This document shows positions 20,770 through 27,571 of a DNA stretch of 64,000 nt, in pieces; the stretch's first letter is position 1; each line of letters starts with the position of its first letter. The position numbers were made by a program, and so were the translations under genes. The notes beneath the pieces are model-generated. The model worked only from the letters and a program-made list of their open reading frames with translations, did not search any database and was not told the DNA's origin. Source of the DNA: JAOADN01 sp049323795 (GTDB lineage Bacteria; Pseudomonadota; Alphaproteobacteria; Rhodobacterales; Rhodobacteraceae); the NCBI GenBank assembly GCA_049323795.1, contig JBMOOH010000038.1, positions 32,099-96,098 on the forward strand. Direction: 5' to 3'.

Positions 20770-21063
20770 TCAGTAGCTGTAGAAGAAGCCGGCGTTGTTG
20801 ACGAGGACGCGCTGAAGGATCAGCAGCGCGACGAAGGCGACGAGCGGCGCAAGATCGAGCCCCGGTGTGCTCGGCAGCACACGGCGGATCGGTCCGTACA
20901 CGGGTTCGAGAAGCCGGTTCAGGCCGTACCAGATCTGGGCCACGGCCGGCTGGCGGACATTCAGCACCTGGAAGCTGATGAGCCAGGACAGGATGATATG
21001 GGCGATCATGACGAACCAGACGACGTTCAGGATCAGCATGATCGCCTCGAAGAGCGACTGCAT
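20770..21063 (-). CDS. YggT-family integral membrane protein
   Basis: A 97-aa membrane protein starting M-Q-S-L-F-E-A-I with two hydrophobic segments (about 8-30 and 70-90) separated by a loop containing L-E-P-V-Y-G-P-I-R-R-V-L-P, the YggT signature. The family is linked to membrane protein or potassium homeostasis, but its activity is unresolved. The ATG at 21063 is preceded by GGAGG with good spacing. It lies 76 bases upstream of recQ on the same strand and is divergent from the MFS transporter gene. Confidence 0.9.
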   Translation of the reverse strand: MQSLFEAIMLILNVVWFVMIAHIILSWLISFQVLNVRQPAVAQIWYGLNRLLEPVYGPIRRVLPSTPGLDLAPLVAFVALLILQRVLVNNAGFFYSY

Positions 21064-21224
21064 GGGCACCTCCGGATGCGCGTGCCAGAGGTAAGGGCAG
21101 AACGCGCCACGTGCAACGGGCGACACGACGTGCGGGTCTACGCGCCCGTGCCGCCGCCGGTGCGGCGCTTGCGCGGGGCGGCGAATTCGGGCTTGATCGG
21201 CCGCGCAGGGGCAGGACGGTAGTC

Positions 21225-22604
21225 ATGCGGGTCGGTCGGACGGTTTCCCCGGGGAAGCGCATCTGGGGATGGTACTTCTTCGACTGGGCGAGCCAGCCCT
21301 ACAACACGCTGCTTCTGACCTTCATCTTCGGCCCGTATTTCGCCGAGATCGCCCGGGCCCACTTCGCTGCCGGCGGATTGCGCCCGGAGGCCGCCGCCGC
21401 CGCCGCGCAGGCGTACTGGACGGGCGGCCAGACCGTCGCGGGCCTTGTCATCGCGGTCCTGTCGCCGGTGCTCGGCGCGGTCGCCGATGGCAGCGGCAAC
21501 AGGATGGCATGGATCTGGGTCTTTTCGGCCTTCTACATTCTCGGCGCCGCCGCGCTGTGGTGGGCGGTTCCGGGGACCGCCTCGCTGTTCTGGCCGATCT
21601 TCTGGTTCAGCCTGGGCTTCATCGCGATGGAGTTCGCCACCAACTTCACCAATGCGCTGATGCCCGACCTGGCCGGGCCGGCCGAACTGGGCCGCGTGTC
21701 CGGGTCGGGCTTCGCCTTCGGCTATGCGGGCGGCGTGGTCGCGCTGGCGATCGTGCTTGCCCTCTTCGCCGAAAGCGCCGCGACGGGGCGGACCTTCCTC
21801 GGGCTGGCGCCGGCTCTCGGACTCGATCCCGCCCTGCGCGAGGGGACGCGGGCGGTGGGGCCGTTCACGGCGGTCTGGTATGCCGTCTTCATGGTGCCCT
21901 TCTTCCTCTGGGTGCGGGAACGGCCGCAGCAGGACCGCCTCGGCGCCGGGCGGGCGCTGCGACGGCTGTGGCAGGGATTTCTCGGTCTCGCGCGGCAGCG
22001 GAGCCTTGCGGCCTATCTCGCCTCGTCCATGTTCTACCGGGACGCGCTGAACTCGATCTACGGGCTTGGCGGGGCCTATGCGTCGAACGTCCTCGGCTGG
22101 AGCGTGGTGCAGAGCGGCACCTTCGGCATCATCGCGGCGGTCACCGCCGCCGCGTTCAGCTGGCTGGGGGGGAGGATCGATTCCCGCATCGGACCGAAGC
22201 CGGTGATCGCGGGCTGCATCGTGATCCTTGCGGCGGTCTGCGCCACGCTCGTCGGGTTGTCGCGGGACAGCCTGTTCGGCGTGCCCCTGCCGGCCGGGTC
22301 GCCCCTGCCCGACCAGATCTTCTACCTGAGCGGCGCGCTGATCGGGGCTGCGGGCGGGGTGCTGCAGGCGGCAAGCCGGACGCTCATGGCGTTCCACGCA
22401 TCCCCCGGCCGCGAGGCCGAGGCCTTCGGCCTTTACGGACTGTCGGGCAAGGCGACCACCTTCCTTGCGCCGGCGCTCATCACGATGGTCACGCTTGCCA
22501 CCGGGAGCCCGCGCTACGGGATAGCCCCGCTCGTGCCGCTCCTGCTGGCCGGGCTGGCGCTCCTTGCCTGGGTGAAGCCCTATGGCGAGGCCGCGGGGCG
22601 ATGA
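21225..22604 (+). CDS. UMF1-family MFS transporter
   Basis: A 459-aa inner-membrane protein with about 12 hydrophobic segments. The opening K-R-I-W-G-W-Y-F-F-D-W-A-S-Q-P-Y is the signature of the UMF1 (Atg22-like vacuolar effluxer) branch of the major facilitator superfamily, and the N-F-T-N-A-L-M-P-D-L segment is typical too. Eukaryotic relatives export amino acids; the bacterial substrate is unknown. The ATG at 21225 is chosen by this conserved start. The stop overlaps a downstream alanine-rich small frame as ATGA. Confidence 0.88.
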   Translation: MRVGRTVSPGKRIWGWYFFDWASQPYNTLLLTFIFGPYFAEIARAHFAAGGLRPEAAAAAAQAYWTGGQTVAGLVIAVLSPVLGAVADGSGNRMAWIWVFSAFYILGAAALWWAVPGTASLFWPIFWFSLGFIAMEFATNFTNALMPDLAGPAELGRVSGSGFAFGYAGGVVALAIVLALFAESAATGRTFLGLAPALGLDPALREGTRAVGPFTAVWYAVFMVPFFLWVRERPQQDRLGAGRALRRLWQGFLGLARQRSLAAYLASSMFYRDALNSIYGLGGAYASNVLGWSVVQSGTFGIIAAVTAAAFSWLGGRIDSRIGPKPVIAGCIVILAAVCATLVGLSRDSLFGVPLPAGSPLPDQIFYLSGALIGAAGGVLQAASRTLMAFHASPGREAEAFGLYGLSGKATTFLAPALITMVTLATGSPRYGIAPLVPLLLAGLALLAWVKPYGEAAGR

Positions 22605-22798
22605 AGAAGCCGGCCGCCGTGCAGGCCGCCGTGCAGGCCGCAGCCGCCATGCGGGCGCCGCCGGCGGCGGATCCGTCCGGGGCCGCCTCTGCCGCGTGGG
22701 ACGGCAGGCCGGAGGCGGCCGGCGGCCATGCGAGGGGCCGTGCCGGGGAACCGCCGGGGACGGACCCGCGTGGGATCACCGCGGATCTGCCCCGGTAG
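22601..22798 (+). CDS. Possible small Ala/Pro/Gly-rich protein bridging two genes (uncertain)
   Basis: A 65-codon frame whose ATG overlaps the transporter stop (ATGA) and whose TAG shares one base with the GTG of the next gene (TAGTG). It starts M-K-K-P-A-A-V-Q-A-A-V-Q and is rich in Ala, Gly, Pro and Arg; no domain is recognised. Coupling at both ends is what a real gene, or a translated bridge maintaining ribosome flow, would show. Against this, composition is what any open frame in such GC-rich DNA would give. Confidence 0.3.
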   Translation: MKKPAAVQAAVQAAAAMRAPPAADPSGAASAAWDGRPEAAGGHARGRAGEPPGTDPRGITADLPR

Positions 22799-23679
22799 TG
22801 CCCGTCCGTCCTCTCCTCGGACTGATCTTCGCCCTGGTCTGGGCAGTGCCCGCCGAGGCGGCACGGGCCCTTCTGGTGGGCAGCTTCACCTGGACGGTGT
22901 CGTCACCGGACTTCGGCGGGATTTCCGGGATCGACCTTTTCACCGACGGGATGTCCTTCCGGGCGGTCGAGGACACCGGCTTCAGCTTTCTCGGCCGGTT
23001 CGAGCGCGATGGCACGGGAAGGGTCACCGCGGTTCGGACGGGTCCGATCATGCCGCTCCGGGACGGGGACGGACGCCCGCTCGGCGAAGCGGACCGGGAC
23101 GCGGAGGGCCTGGCTCTGGGTGCGGGAGGGTCATTCTTCGTCTCGTTCGAACGTAGCGACCGGGTGGTCCGCTACGCGGGAACGGCGTCCCGGGCGACCC
23201 TGCTGACCGGCGGGACCGACCTCACGTGGCTCGCCTACAACAAGGGCCTGGAGGCCCTGGCGGCGGATGCGGACGGAACGCTCTACGCGATCGCCGAACA
23301 GCCGGGCAGGGGAAGGGCGGGACATACCGTCCTGCGGCGGGACGGCACACGCTGGACCGAGGCCTTCGAGATACCGGCCGACGGGACCTGGCGCGTGACC
23401 GGGGCGGACTTCGGGCCGGACGGGAAACTCTATGTCCTGCAGCGCGACTTCTGGGGACTCGTGGGGTTCCGCACGCGCGTCCTGCGGCTGTCGATCGATC
23501 GCGGTGCCGTCGTCGGGACCGAGACGCTGCTCGAAACCCGGGCGGGCCGCCATGACAACCTGGAAGGCATCGCCGTCTGGCGCGACGCGACCGGGAACCT
23601 GCGGCTCACCCTGGTCTCGGACGACAACCGCAGCATGCTGCAGCGAACGGAAGTCGTGGACTACCGGATCGAGGAATGA
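22798..23679 (+). CDS. Secreted esterase-like / phytase-like beta-propeller protein
   Basis: A 293-aa protein with an N-terminal signal peptide (L-L-G-L-I-F-A-L-V-W-A-V-P-A-E-A) and the pattern of the esterase-like activity of phytase domain: G-G-I-S-G-I-D near residue 42, D-A-E-G-L-A-L near 103, N-K-G-L-E-A-L near 145, and H-D-N-L-E-G-I-A-V-W near 255. Acidic repeats in these positions suggest a calcium-binding propeller in the periplasm or outside the cell. The reaction is not established for this group. The start is the GTG at 22798, just after an alanine-rich small frame; its ribosome site is weak. Confidence 0.85.
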   Translation: MPVRPLLGLIFALVWAVPAEAARALLVGSFTWTVSSPDFGGISGIDLFTDGMSFRAVEDTGFSFLGRFERDGTGRVTAVRTGPIMPLRDGDGRPLGEADRDAEGLALGAGGSFFVSFERSDRVVRYAGTASRATLLTGGTDLTWLAYNKGLEALAADADGTLYAIAEQPGRGRAGHTVLRRDGTRWTEAFEIPADGTWRVTGADFGPDGKLYVLQRDFWGLVGFRTRVLRLSIDRGAVVGTETLLETRAGRHDNLEGIAVWRDATGNLRLTLVSDDNRSMLQRTEVVDYRIEE

Positions 23680-23777
23680 CTTGACGCGCCGGGCTGCCGG
23701 TCGCAGAAGGCACGCGCCCGGCCGGACCTGCGCCGACCCGGCCAAGTCTCCGCCACCTTGTCAAAACGGAACCAGTC

Positions 23778-24401
23778 ATGACCCGTTCGCTTCTTCCCGG
23801 CATCCTCGCCATGGCCGCCATCGTCGTGGTGTCGAACATCCTGGTGCAGTTCCTGTTCGGCCAGTGGCTGACCTGGGGCGCCTTCACCTATCCCTTCTCG
23901 TTCCTCGTGACCGACCTCGTGAACCGCTTCCAGGGACCGAAGGCCGCCCGCAAGGTGGTGGTCGCGGGATTCTTGGTCGGTGTCGTCAGCTCGCTGATCG
24001 GCAGCCGGATCGAGGGCGAGTACGGGCCGCTCGTGTCGTTCCGGGTGGCGCTGGGGTCGGGGGCGGCATTCCTGACGGCGCAGCTTCTCGACATCGCGGT
24101 GTTCAACCGGCTGCGTCGGCAGGCCTGGTGGCGCGCGCCCTTCCTCTCGACCTTCGCGGGATCGACGCTGGATACGGCCGTGTTCTTCACGATCGCCTTC
24201 TCCGCCACGCTGACGTTCCTGTCGCCATCCACGGATGTGGCATGGGCAGGCGAGATGCTGCCGCTTCTGGGGCGCGGGCCGGTCGCACCCCTGTGGGTGT
24301 CGCTGGCGACGGCGGACTGGCTGGTGAAGATGGCGATCGATTTTTTCGCGCTGGTGCCGTTTCGTCTCTTCGTCTGGAGGTTTGCAGCACGTATTGCGTG
24401 A
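23778..24401 (+). CDS. Queuosine precursor transporter (YhhQ / VUT family)
   Basis: A 207-aa inner-membrane protein with about six hydrophobic segments, beginning M-T-R-S-L-L-P-G-I-L. The Y-P-F-S-F-L-V-T-D-L-V-N-R segment and the D-W-L-V-K-M-A-I-D cluster near the C-terminus are typical of the YhhQ group, which imports 7-cyano- or 7-aminomethyl-7-deazaguanine for queuosine tRNA modification. No other queuosine gene lies nearby, so it serves salvage on its own here. The stop is at 24399-24401; the structured region described next starts right after it. Confidence 0.88.
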   Translation: MTRSLLPGILAMAAIVVVSNILVQFLFGQWLTWGAFTYPFSFLVTDLVNRFQGPKAARKVVVAGFLVGVVSSLIGSRIEGEYGPLVSFRVALGSGAAFLTAQLLDIAVFNRLRRQAWWRAPFLSTFAGSTLDTAVFFTIAFSATLTFLSPSTDVAWAGEMLPLLGRGPVAPLWVSLATADWLVKMAIDFFALVPFRLFVWRFAARIA

Positions 24402-24472
24402 ATTAACTTGACGAACACCAAATCTGTGCCAGCCTCCTTCGTATCGGCAACCAGATGAAAGGAGGTGGTCCA

Positions 24473-24529
24473 GTGTCTAGAGTGATATTGGAGAGACGTG
24501 TCGGGACAGTCGGGAGGGCCGAGGCCTGA
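24473..24529 (+). CDS. Tiny frame (18 codons) behind a near-perfect extended Shine-Dalgarno
   Basis: GTG at 24473 follows the 14-base anti-16S match with seven bases between GGAGG and the start codon; the peptide would be V-S-R-V-I-L-E-R-R-V-G-T-V-G-R-A-E-A. An in-frame ATG at 24455 adds six codons. Codons AGA, ATA and TTG are rare in the rest of this window, so it reads like a regulatory leader peptide or an RNA with fortuitous frame rather than a conserved protein. Confidence 0.3.
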   Translation: MSRVILERRVGTVGRAEA

Positions 24530-24613
24530 GGGCAGCCCCGAGGGCCGAACGCTCCCGATTGGGCCGTGGCGCATCGCCACCTCCTAACTGGCCCATCTCC
24601 GTGGAACTCGGAG

Positions 24614-24645
24614 GGCCGCTCCCCAGGGGGGCGGCCTTTCTGTTT
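24614..24645 (+). terminator. Rho-independent terminator upstream of arfB
   Basis: GGCCGCTCCCC (24614-24624) pairs with GGGGGGCGGCC (24626-24636), with one G-U pair, followed by TTTCTGTTTC. It is the clearest intrinsic terminator in the left half of the window. It ends the structured region and separates it from arfB. A second small stem CTCCG/CGGAG lies just upstream. Confidence 0.8.
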
Positions 24646-24681
24646 CAAGATGCCAGGTGTCGTTCGCGGCGGTTCCGTGCG

Positions 24682-24734
24682 GAGGGGCTGTCGGCCCCTC
24701 TGCGCCACCCCGAGGATATTTGGGCCAAGGCGAA
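24682..24734 (-). repeat. Dispersed intergenic element, copy B
   Basis: Second copy, in reverse orientation, of the element at 6481-6527. The conserved block is at 24714-24734 (read on the minus strand, TTCGCCTTGG + CCCAAATATCC), 20 of 21 positions identical to copy A, and is flanked by a hairpin GAGGGGC / GCCCCTC (24682-24688 with 24694-24700). It lies just ahead of arfB. Confidence 0.6.
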
Positions 24735-24782
24735 CCGGCAGGCTCTGGCCCTTTGCCGCGGGTTTCCCCTAGAGTCCCGCCC

Positions 24783-25202
24783 ATGCTGCGGATCGACGAC
24801 ACCACCACGATCGCCGACTGGGAGATCACCGAGACCTTCACCCGATCGCAGGGACCGGGCGGGCAGAACGTGAACAAGGTGTCCACCGCGGTCGAGTTGC
24901 GGTTCGAGGCCGCGCAGAGCCCGAACCTGTCGCCCCCGGTGAAGGCGCGGCTGAGGCGGCTTGCCGGGTCGCGCTGGACGCAGGAGGGTGCGATCCTGAT
25001 CCGCGCAGAGGAGACGCGGAGCCAGGTGCGCAACCGCGAGATCGCACGGGAACGGCTGGCCGACCTGATCCGGGCCGCCCTCGTCGCGCCGAAGCGGCGG
25101 ATCGCGACGAAGCCCACCTTCGGCAGCCAGCAGCGGCGGCTGCAGGACAAGGCGGTGCGGGGGGCGGTGAAGGCGATGCGGGGGAAGATCGGCGATGAAT
25201 GA
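24783..25202 (+). CDS. arfB: Ribosome-rescue peptidyl-tRNA hydrolase ArfB (YaeJ)
   Basis: A 139-aa release-factor-like hydrolase that frees stalled ribosomes by entering the empty mRNA channel. The catalytic G-P-G-G-Q-N-V-N-K-V-S-T segment (GGQ near residues 25-27) is intact, and the C-terminal tail is lysine/arginine rich (K-R-R-I-A-T-K-P-T ... K-A-V-R-G-A-V-K-A-M-R-G-K), as needed for insertion into the ribosome. The start at 24783 directly precedes the conserved L-R-I-D-D. It overlaps the next gene by eight bases. Length is normal for ArfB and too short for a true release factor. Confidence 0.93.
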   Translation: MLRIDDTTTIADWEITETFTRSQGPGGQNVNKVSTAVELRFEAAQSPNLSPPVKARLRRLAGSRWTQEGAILIRAEETRSQVRNREIARERLADLIRAALVAPKRRIATKPTFGSQQRRLQDKAVRGAVKAMRGKIGDE

Positions 25203-26457
25203 CCTGATCGAGAGGCGGCGGAGGCTTCTGGGGCCGAACGTGCCGACGTTCTACGAAACGCCCGTCCACATCGTGCGCGGCGAAGGCGTGTGGCTCTGGG
25301 ACGCCTCGGGGCGCCGCTATCTCGACTGCTACAACAACGTCGCCCATGTCGGGCACTGTCATCCGAAGGTGGTCGAGGCGATCTGCCGTCAGTCCGCCGT
25401 CCTGAACACGCACACCCGCTACCTGCACGAGGGACTCCTCGACTATGCCGAAAGGCTGACGGGAACGCTGCGCCACGGCCTTGCGCAGGTGATCATGGTC
25501 TGCACCGGGTCGGAGGCGAACGACATCGCGCTGAGGATGGCGCAGGCGGCGACGGGCAGGACCGGGATCATCGCCACCGACAACACCTATCACGGCAACA
25601 CCGCGGCGGTATCGCAGCTGAACACGCGGCGCCCGCCGATCGGGGGTTACCCTTCGCATGTCCGCCGGGTGCCGGCGCCCGACAGCCTGAGACCGCTGGG
25701 CGGATCGCCGGCCGCAGAGCCGGCGGCATTCGCCGCGAATGTCGCCCGGGCGATCCGCGAACTCGAGGAGGCGGGGCACGGCTTTGCGGGACTGATGCTC
25801 TGCCCGATCTTTGCCAACGAGGGCCTTCCCGAGGCGCGGCCGGGGTTTCTCGACGCGACGGAGGCGGTGGTCCGGCAGGCGGGGGGGCTGATCCTCTGCG
25901 ATGAGGTTCAGCCCGGCTTCGGCCGCTGCGGGACGCATTTCTGGGGCCACGACCGGCTGGGCTTTGCACCGGACGTGGTGACGATGGGAAAGCCGATGGG
26001 CAACGGATACCCCGTGGCCGCCGTGGTGGCCCGGCCCGATGTGATGGACGCATTCCGCGGGGCGTTCGGCTACTTCAACACATTCGGCGGCAATCCCGTC
26101 GCCTGCGCTGCGGCGACGGCCGTTCTCGACGTGATCGAGGCCGAAGGGCTGATGGAGCAGGCGCTCGGGGTTTCGCGGCTGATGGCAGGGCTGCTGCGGC
26201 AGATCGATCATCCGCTCGTGGCGGGGGTGCGCGAGGCCGGACTGTTCCTTGCCGTCGAGATGGCGCGCGGCGGCGCCGCCGCCCCCGAGGCTGCGGCGCT
26301 TGCCGTCGAGGGGATGCGCGACCGCGGCATCCTGATCGGGCGGATCGGACGGAGCCAGCACATCCTGAAGCTCCGTCCGCCGATGCCCTTTTCGGCCGCC
26401 GAGGCGGAGCTGGCCGCCGGTGCCCTTGCGGCCGTCCTGGCGGACATCCCGGGGTGA
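25195..26457 (+). CDS. Class III aminotransferase-fold phospholyase (AGXT2L / PHYKPL-like)
   Basis: A 420-aa PLP enzyme. It has the G-S-E-A-N-D-I-A-L-R motif near residue 105 and the PLP lysine in M-G-K-P-M-G-N-G-Y-P near 265, a variant typical of the AGXT2L branch, whose members split O-phosphoethanolamine or 5-phosphohydroxylysine rather than transaminate. The next gene, overlapping by GTGA, is a kinase of the hydroxylysine-kinase-like APH family, which supports a phosphorylate-then-eliminate pathway. Ordinary omega-aminotransferase activity is the alternative. It is cytoplasmic. Confidence 0.82.
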   Translation: MNDLIERRRRLLGPNVPTFYETPVHIVRGEGVWLWDASGRRYLDCYNNVAHVGHCHPKVVEAICRQSAVLNTHTRYLHEGLLDYAERLTGTLRHGLAQVIMVCTGSEANDIALRMAQAATGRTGIIATDNTYHGNTAAVSQLNTRRPPIGGYPSHVRRVPAPDSLRPLGGSPAAEPAAFAANVARAIRELEEAGHGFAGLMLCPIFANEGLPEARPGFLDATEAVVRQAGGLILCDEVQPGFGRCGTHFWGHDRLGFAPDVVTMGKPMGNGYPVAAVVARPDVMDAFRGAFGYFNTFGGNPVACAAATAVLDVIEAEGLMEQALGVSRLMAGLLRQIDHPLVAGVREAGLFLAVEMARGGAAAPEAAALAVEGMRDRGILIGRIGRSQHILKLRPPMPFSAAEAELAAGALAAVLADIPG

Positions 26458-27437
26458 GCGGGACGCAGGAAATCGCGGAGCTGGCCGCCGGCGCGCTGCG
26501 GTCCTGGGGCGGCGGCGCAAAGCCGCCGCGACTGGTGAAATGGCGCGAGAACGTGGTGTTTGACGTGCGGCTTGCACAGGGGCGGCGGATCGCCTTGCGG
26601 CTGCACCGTCCGGGCTACCAGACGCGCGCGTCGATCGAGGCGGAACTGCAATGGACGGCGCTTCTGGCTGCCGCGGGACAGCCCGTGCCCGCGCCTGTGC
26701 CGGCCCTCGATGGCGCGCGGACGGTGACGGCGGGGGACCGTATCGCGTCGGCCGTCGCCTGGCTGCCCGGCTCGCCGATCGGGTCGGCGGAGCATCCCCT
26801 GCCGGGCACGCCGGCGGAGCGGCGGGCGCTCATGGGCCGCCTCGGGCGCCTCATCGCAGAGGTTCACGCGGCGACCGACTCGCTTGCGGCGGCGCGGCAC
26901 CTCGCCCGGCCCGCATGGGACCGCGACGGGCTGCTCGGCGAGCGCCCTCTCTGGGGACGGTTCTGGGAGAACCCGGCCTTCTCGGTGTCCGAGCGCGGGC
27001 TGATCGCGGAGGCCCGTTCCGAGGCGGCGCGGCGGCTGGCGGACCTGGCGGCGGGCGGCGCGGATTTCGGCCTGATCCATGCCGACTGTCTGCGCGAGAA
27101 CGTGCTGTCGGACCGGGATGGACTTGCTCTCATCGACTTCGACGATTCCGGCTGGGGCTTCCGCATGTACGATCTTGCCACGGCGGTCGTGCAGGGACTC
27201 GAGGAGCCCGGGGTCGGAGACCATGCGCAGGCCGTGCTCGAAGGGTACGCATCGGTGCGGTCTGTCGGCCCGTCTCCGGGCGGAACGCTCACGCTTTTCC
27301 TGATGCTTCGCGCCTTCGCTTCGGCCGGCTGGATCATGGGCCGCGCGTCGGGCGGCGACCCGAGACTCGGATTTTACGCCGACCGTGCGGTCAGGATGGC
27401 GCGCATGGTGCTTTCGGGCCGGGCAATCTGCGGCTGA
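26454..27437 (+). CDS. APH-family small-molecule kinase (hydroxylysine / ethanolamine kinase-like)
   Basis: A 327-aa aminoglycoside-phosphotransferase-fold kinase. The catalytic loop reads H-A-D-C-L-R-E-N near residue 205 and the metal-binding motif I-D-F-D-D near 225; the N-lobe lysine/nucleotide segment is around 45-55. Translation starts at the GTG (26454) overlapping the aminotransferase stop. It probably supplies the phosphorylated substrate to the upstream phospholyase. Hydroxylysine, ethanolamine and homoserine-like alcohols are possible substrates; none can be chosen from sequence alone. A terminator follows at 27454. Confidence 0.8.
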   Translation: MSGTQEIAELAAGALRSWGGGAKPPRLVKWRENVVFDVRLAQGRRIALRLHRPGYQTRASIEAELQWTALLAAAGQPVPAPVPALDGARTVTAGDRIASAVAWLPGSPIGSAEHPLPGTPAERRALMGRLGRLIAEVHAATDSLAAARHLARPAWDRDGLLGERPLWGRFWENPAFSVSERGLIAEARSEAARRLADLAAGGADFGLIHADCLRENVLSDRDGLALIDFDDSGWGFRMYDLATAVVQGLEEPGVGDHAQAVLEGYASVRSVGPSPGGTLTLFLMLRAFASAGWIMGRASGGDPRLGFYADRAVRMARMVLSGRAICG

Positions 27438-27453
27438 ACTCGGGACAATGCGC

Positions 27454-27471
27454 GCGCCCCGGGCGCTTTTT
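27454..27471 (+). terminator. Rho-independent terminator after the kinase gene
   Basis: GCGCC (27454-27458) pairs with GGCGC (27462-27466), loop of three, followed by TTTTT (27467-27471). It marks the end of the arfB-aminotransferase-kinase unit and the left boundary of the polysaccharide locus. Confidence 0.7.
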
Positions 27472-27571
27472 CGCGGGGGGCCGCATCGCTGCGGAAATCC
27501 CCGCTTGCGGCGCGGGGGCTTTGGGGTCAGAACCCCGCGCAGGAGCAGGCAGGGCGAACGACGACGCGGTC

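Larger units (their letters stand above)
24433..24645 (+). ncRNA. Candidate structured RNA / attenuator between queuosine transporter and arfB
   Basis: This stretch can form competing helices. CCTCCTT (24433-24439) pairs with AAGGAGG (24459-24465); alternatively AGGAGGTGG (24460-24468) pairs with CCACCTCCT (24577-24585), which itself competes with the local hairpin GTGGCG-CAT-CGCCAC (24566-24580). TCGGGAG (24510-24516) pairs with CTCCCGA (24552-24558). The region ends in a Rho-independent terminator at 24614-24645. AAAGGAGGTGGTCC (24458-24471) can pair with all 14 bases of the usual 16S rRNA 3' end, one pair a wobble. A TTGACG at 24408-24413 could be a -35 box, but no convincing -10 box is seen. 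I do not recognise a named family. Confidence 0.55.

Noticed and set aside
21138..21224. Minus-strand stretch reading like a charged protein C-terminus next to yggT
   Set aside because: No start codon or ribosome site in that frame and it would run antisense through the MFS transporter gene.
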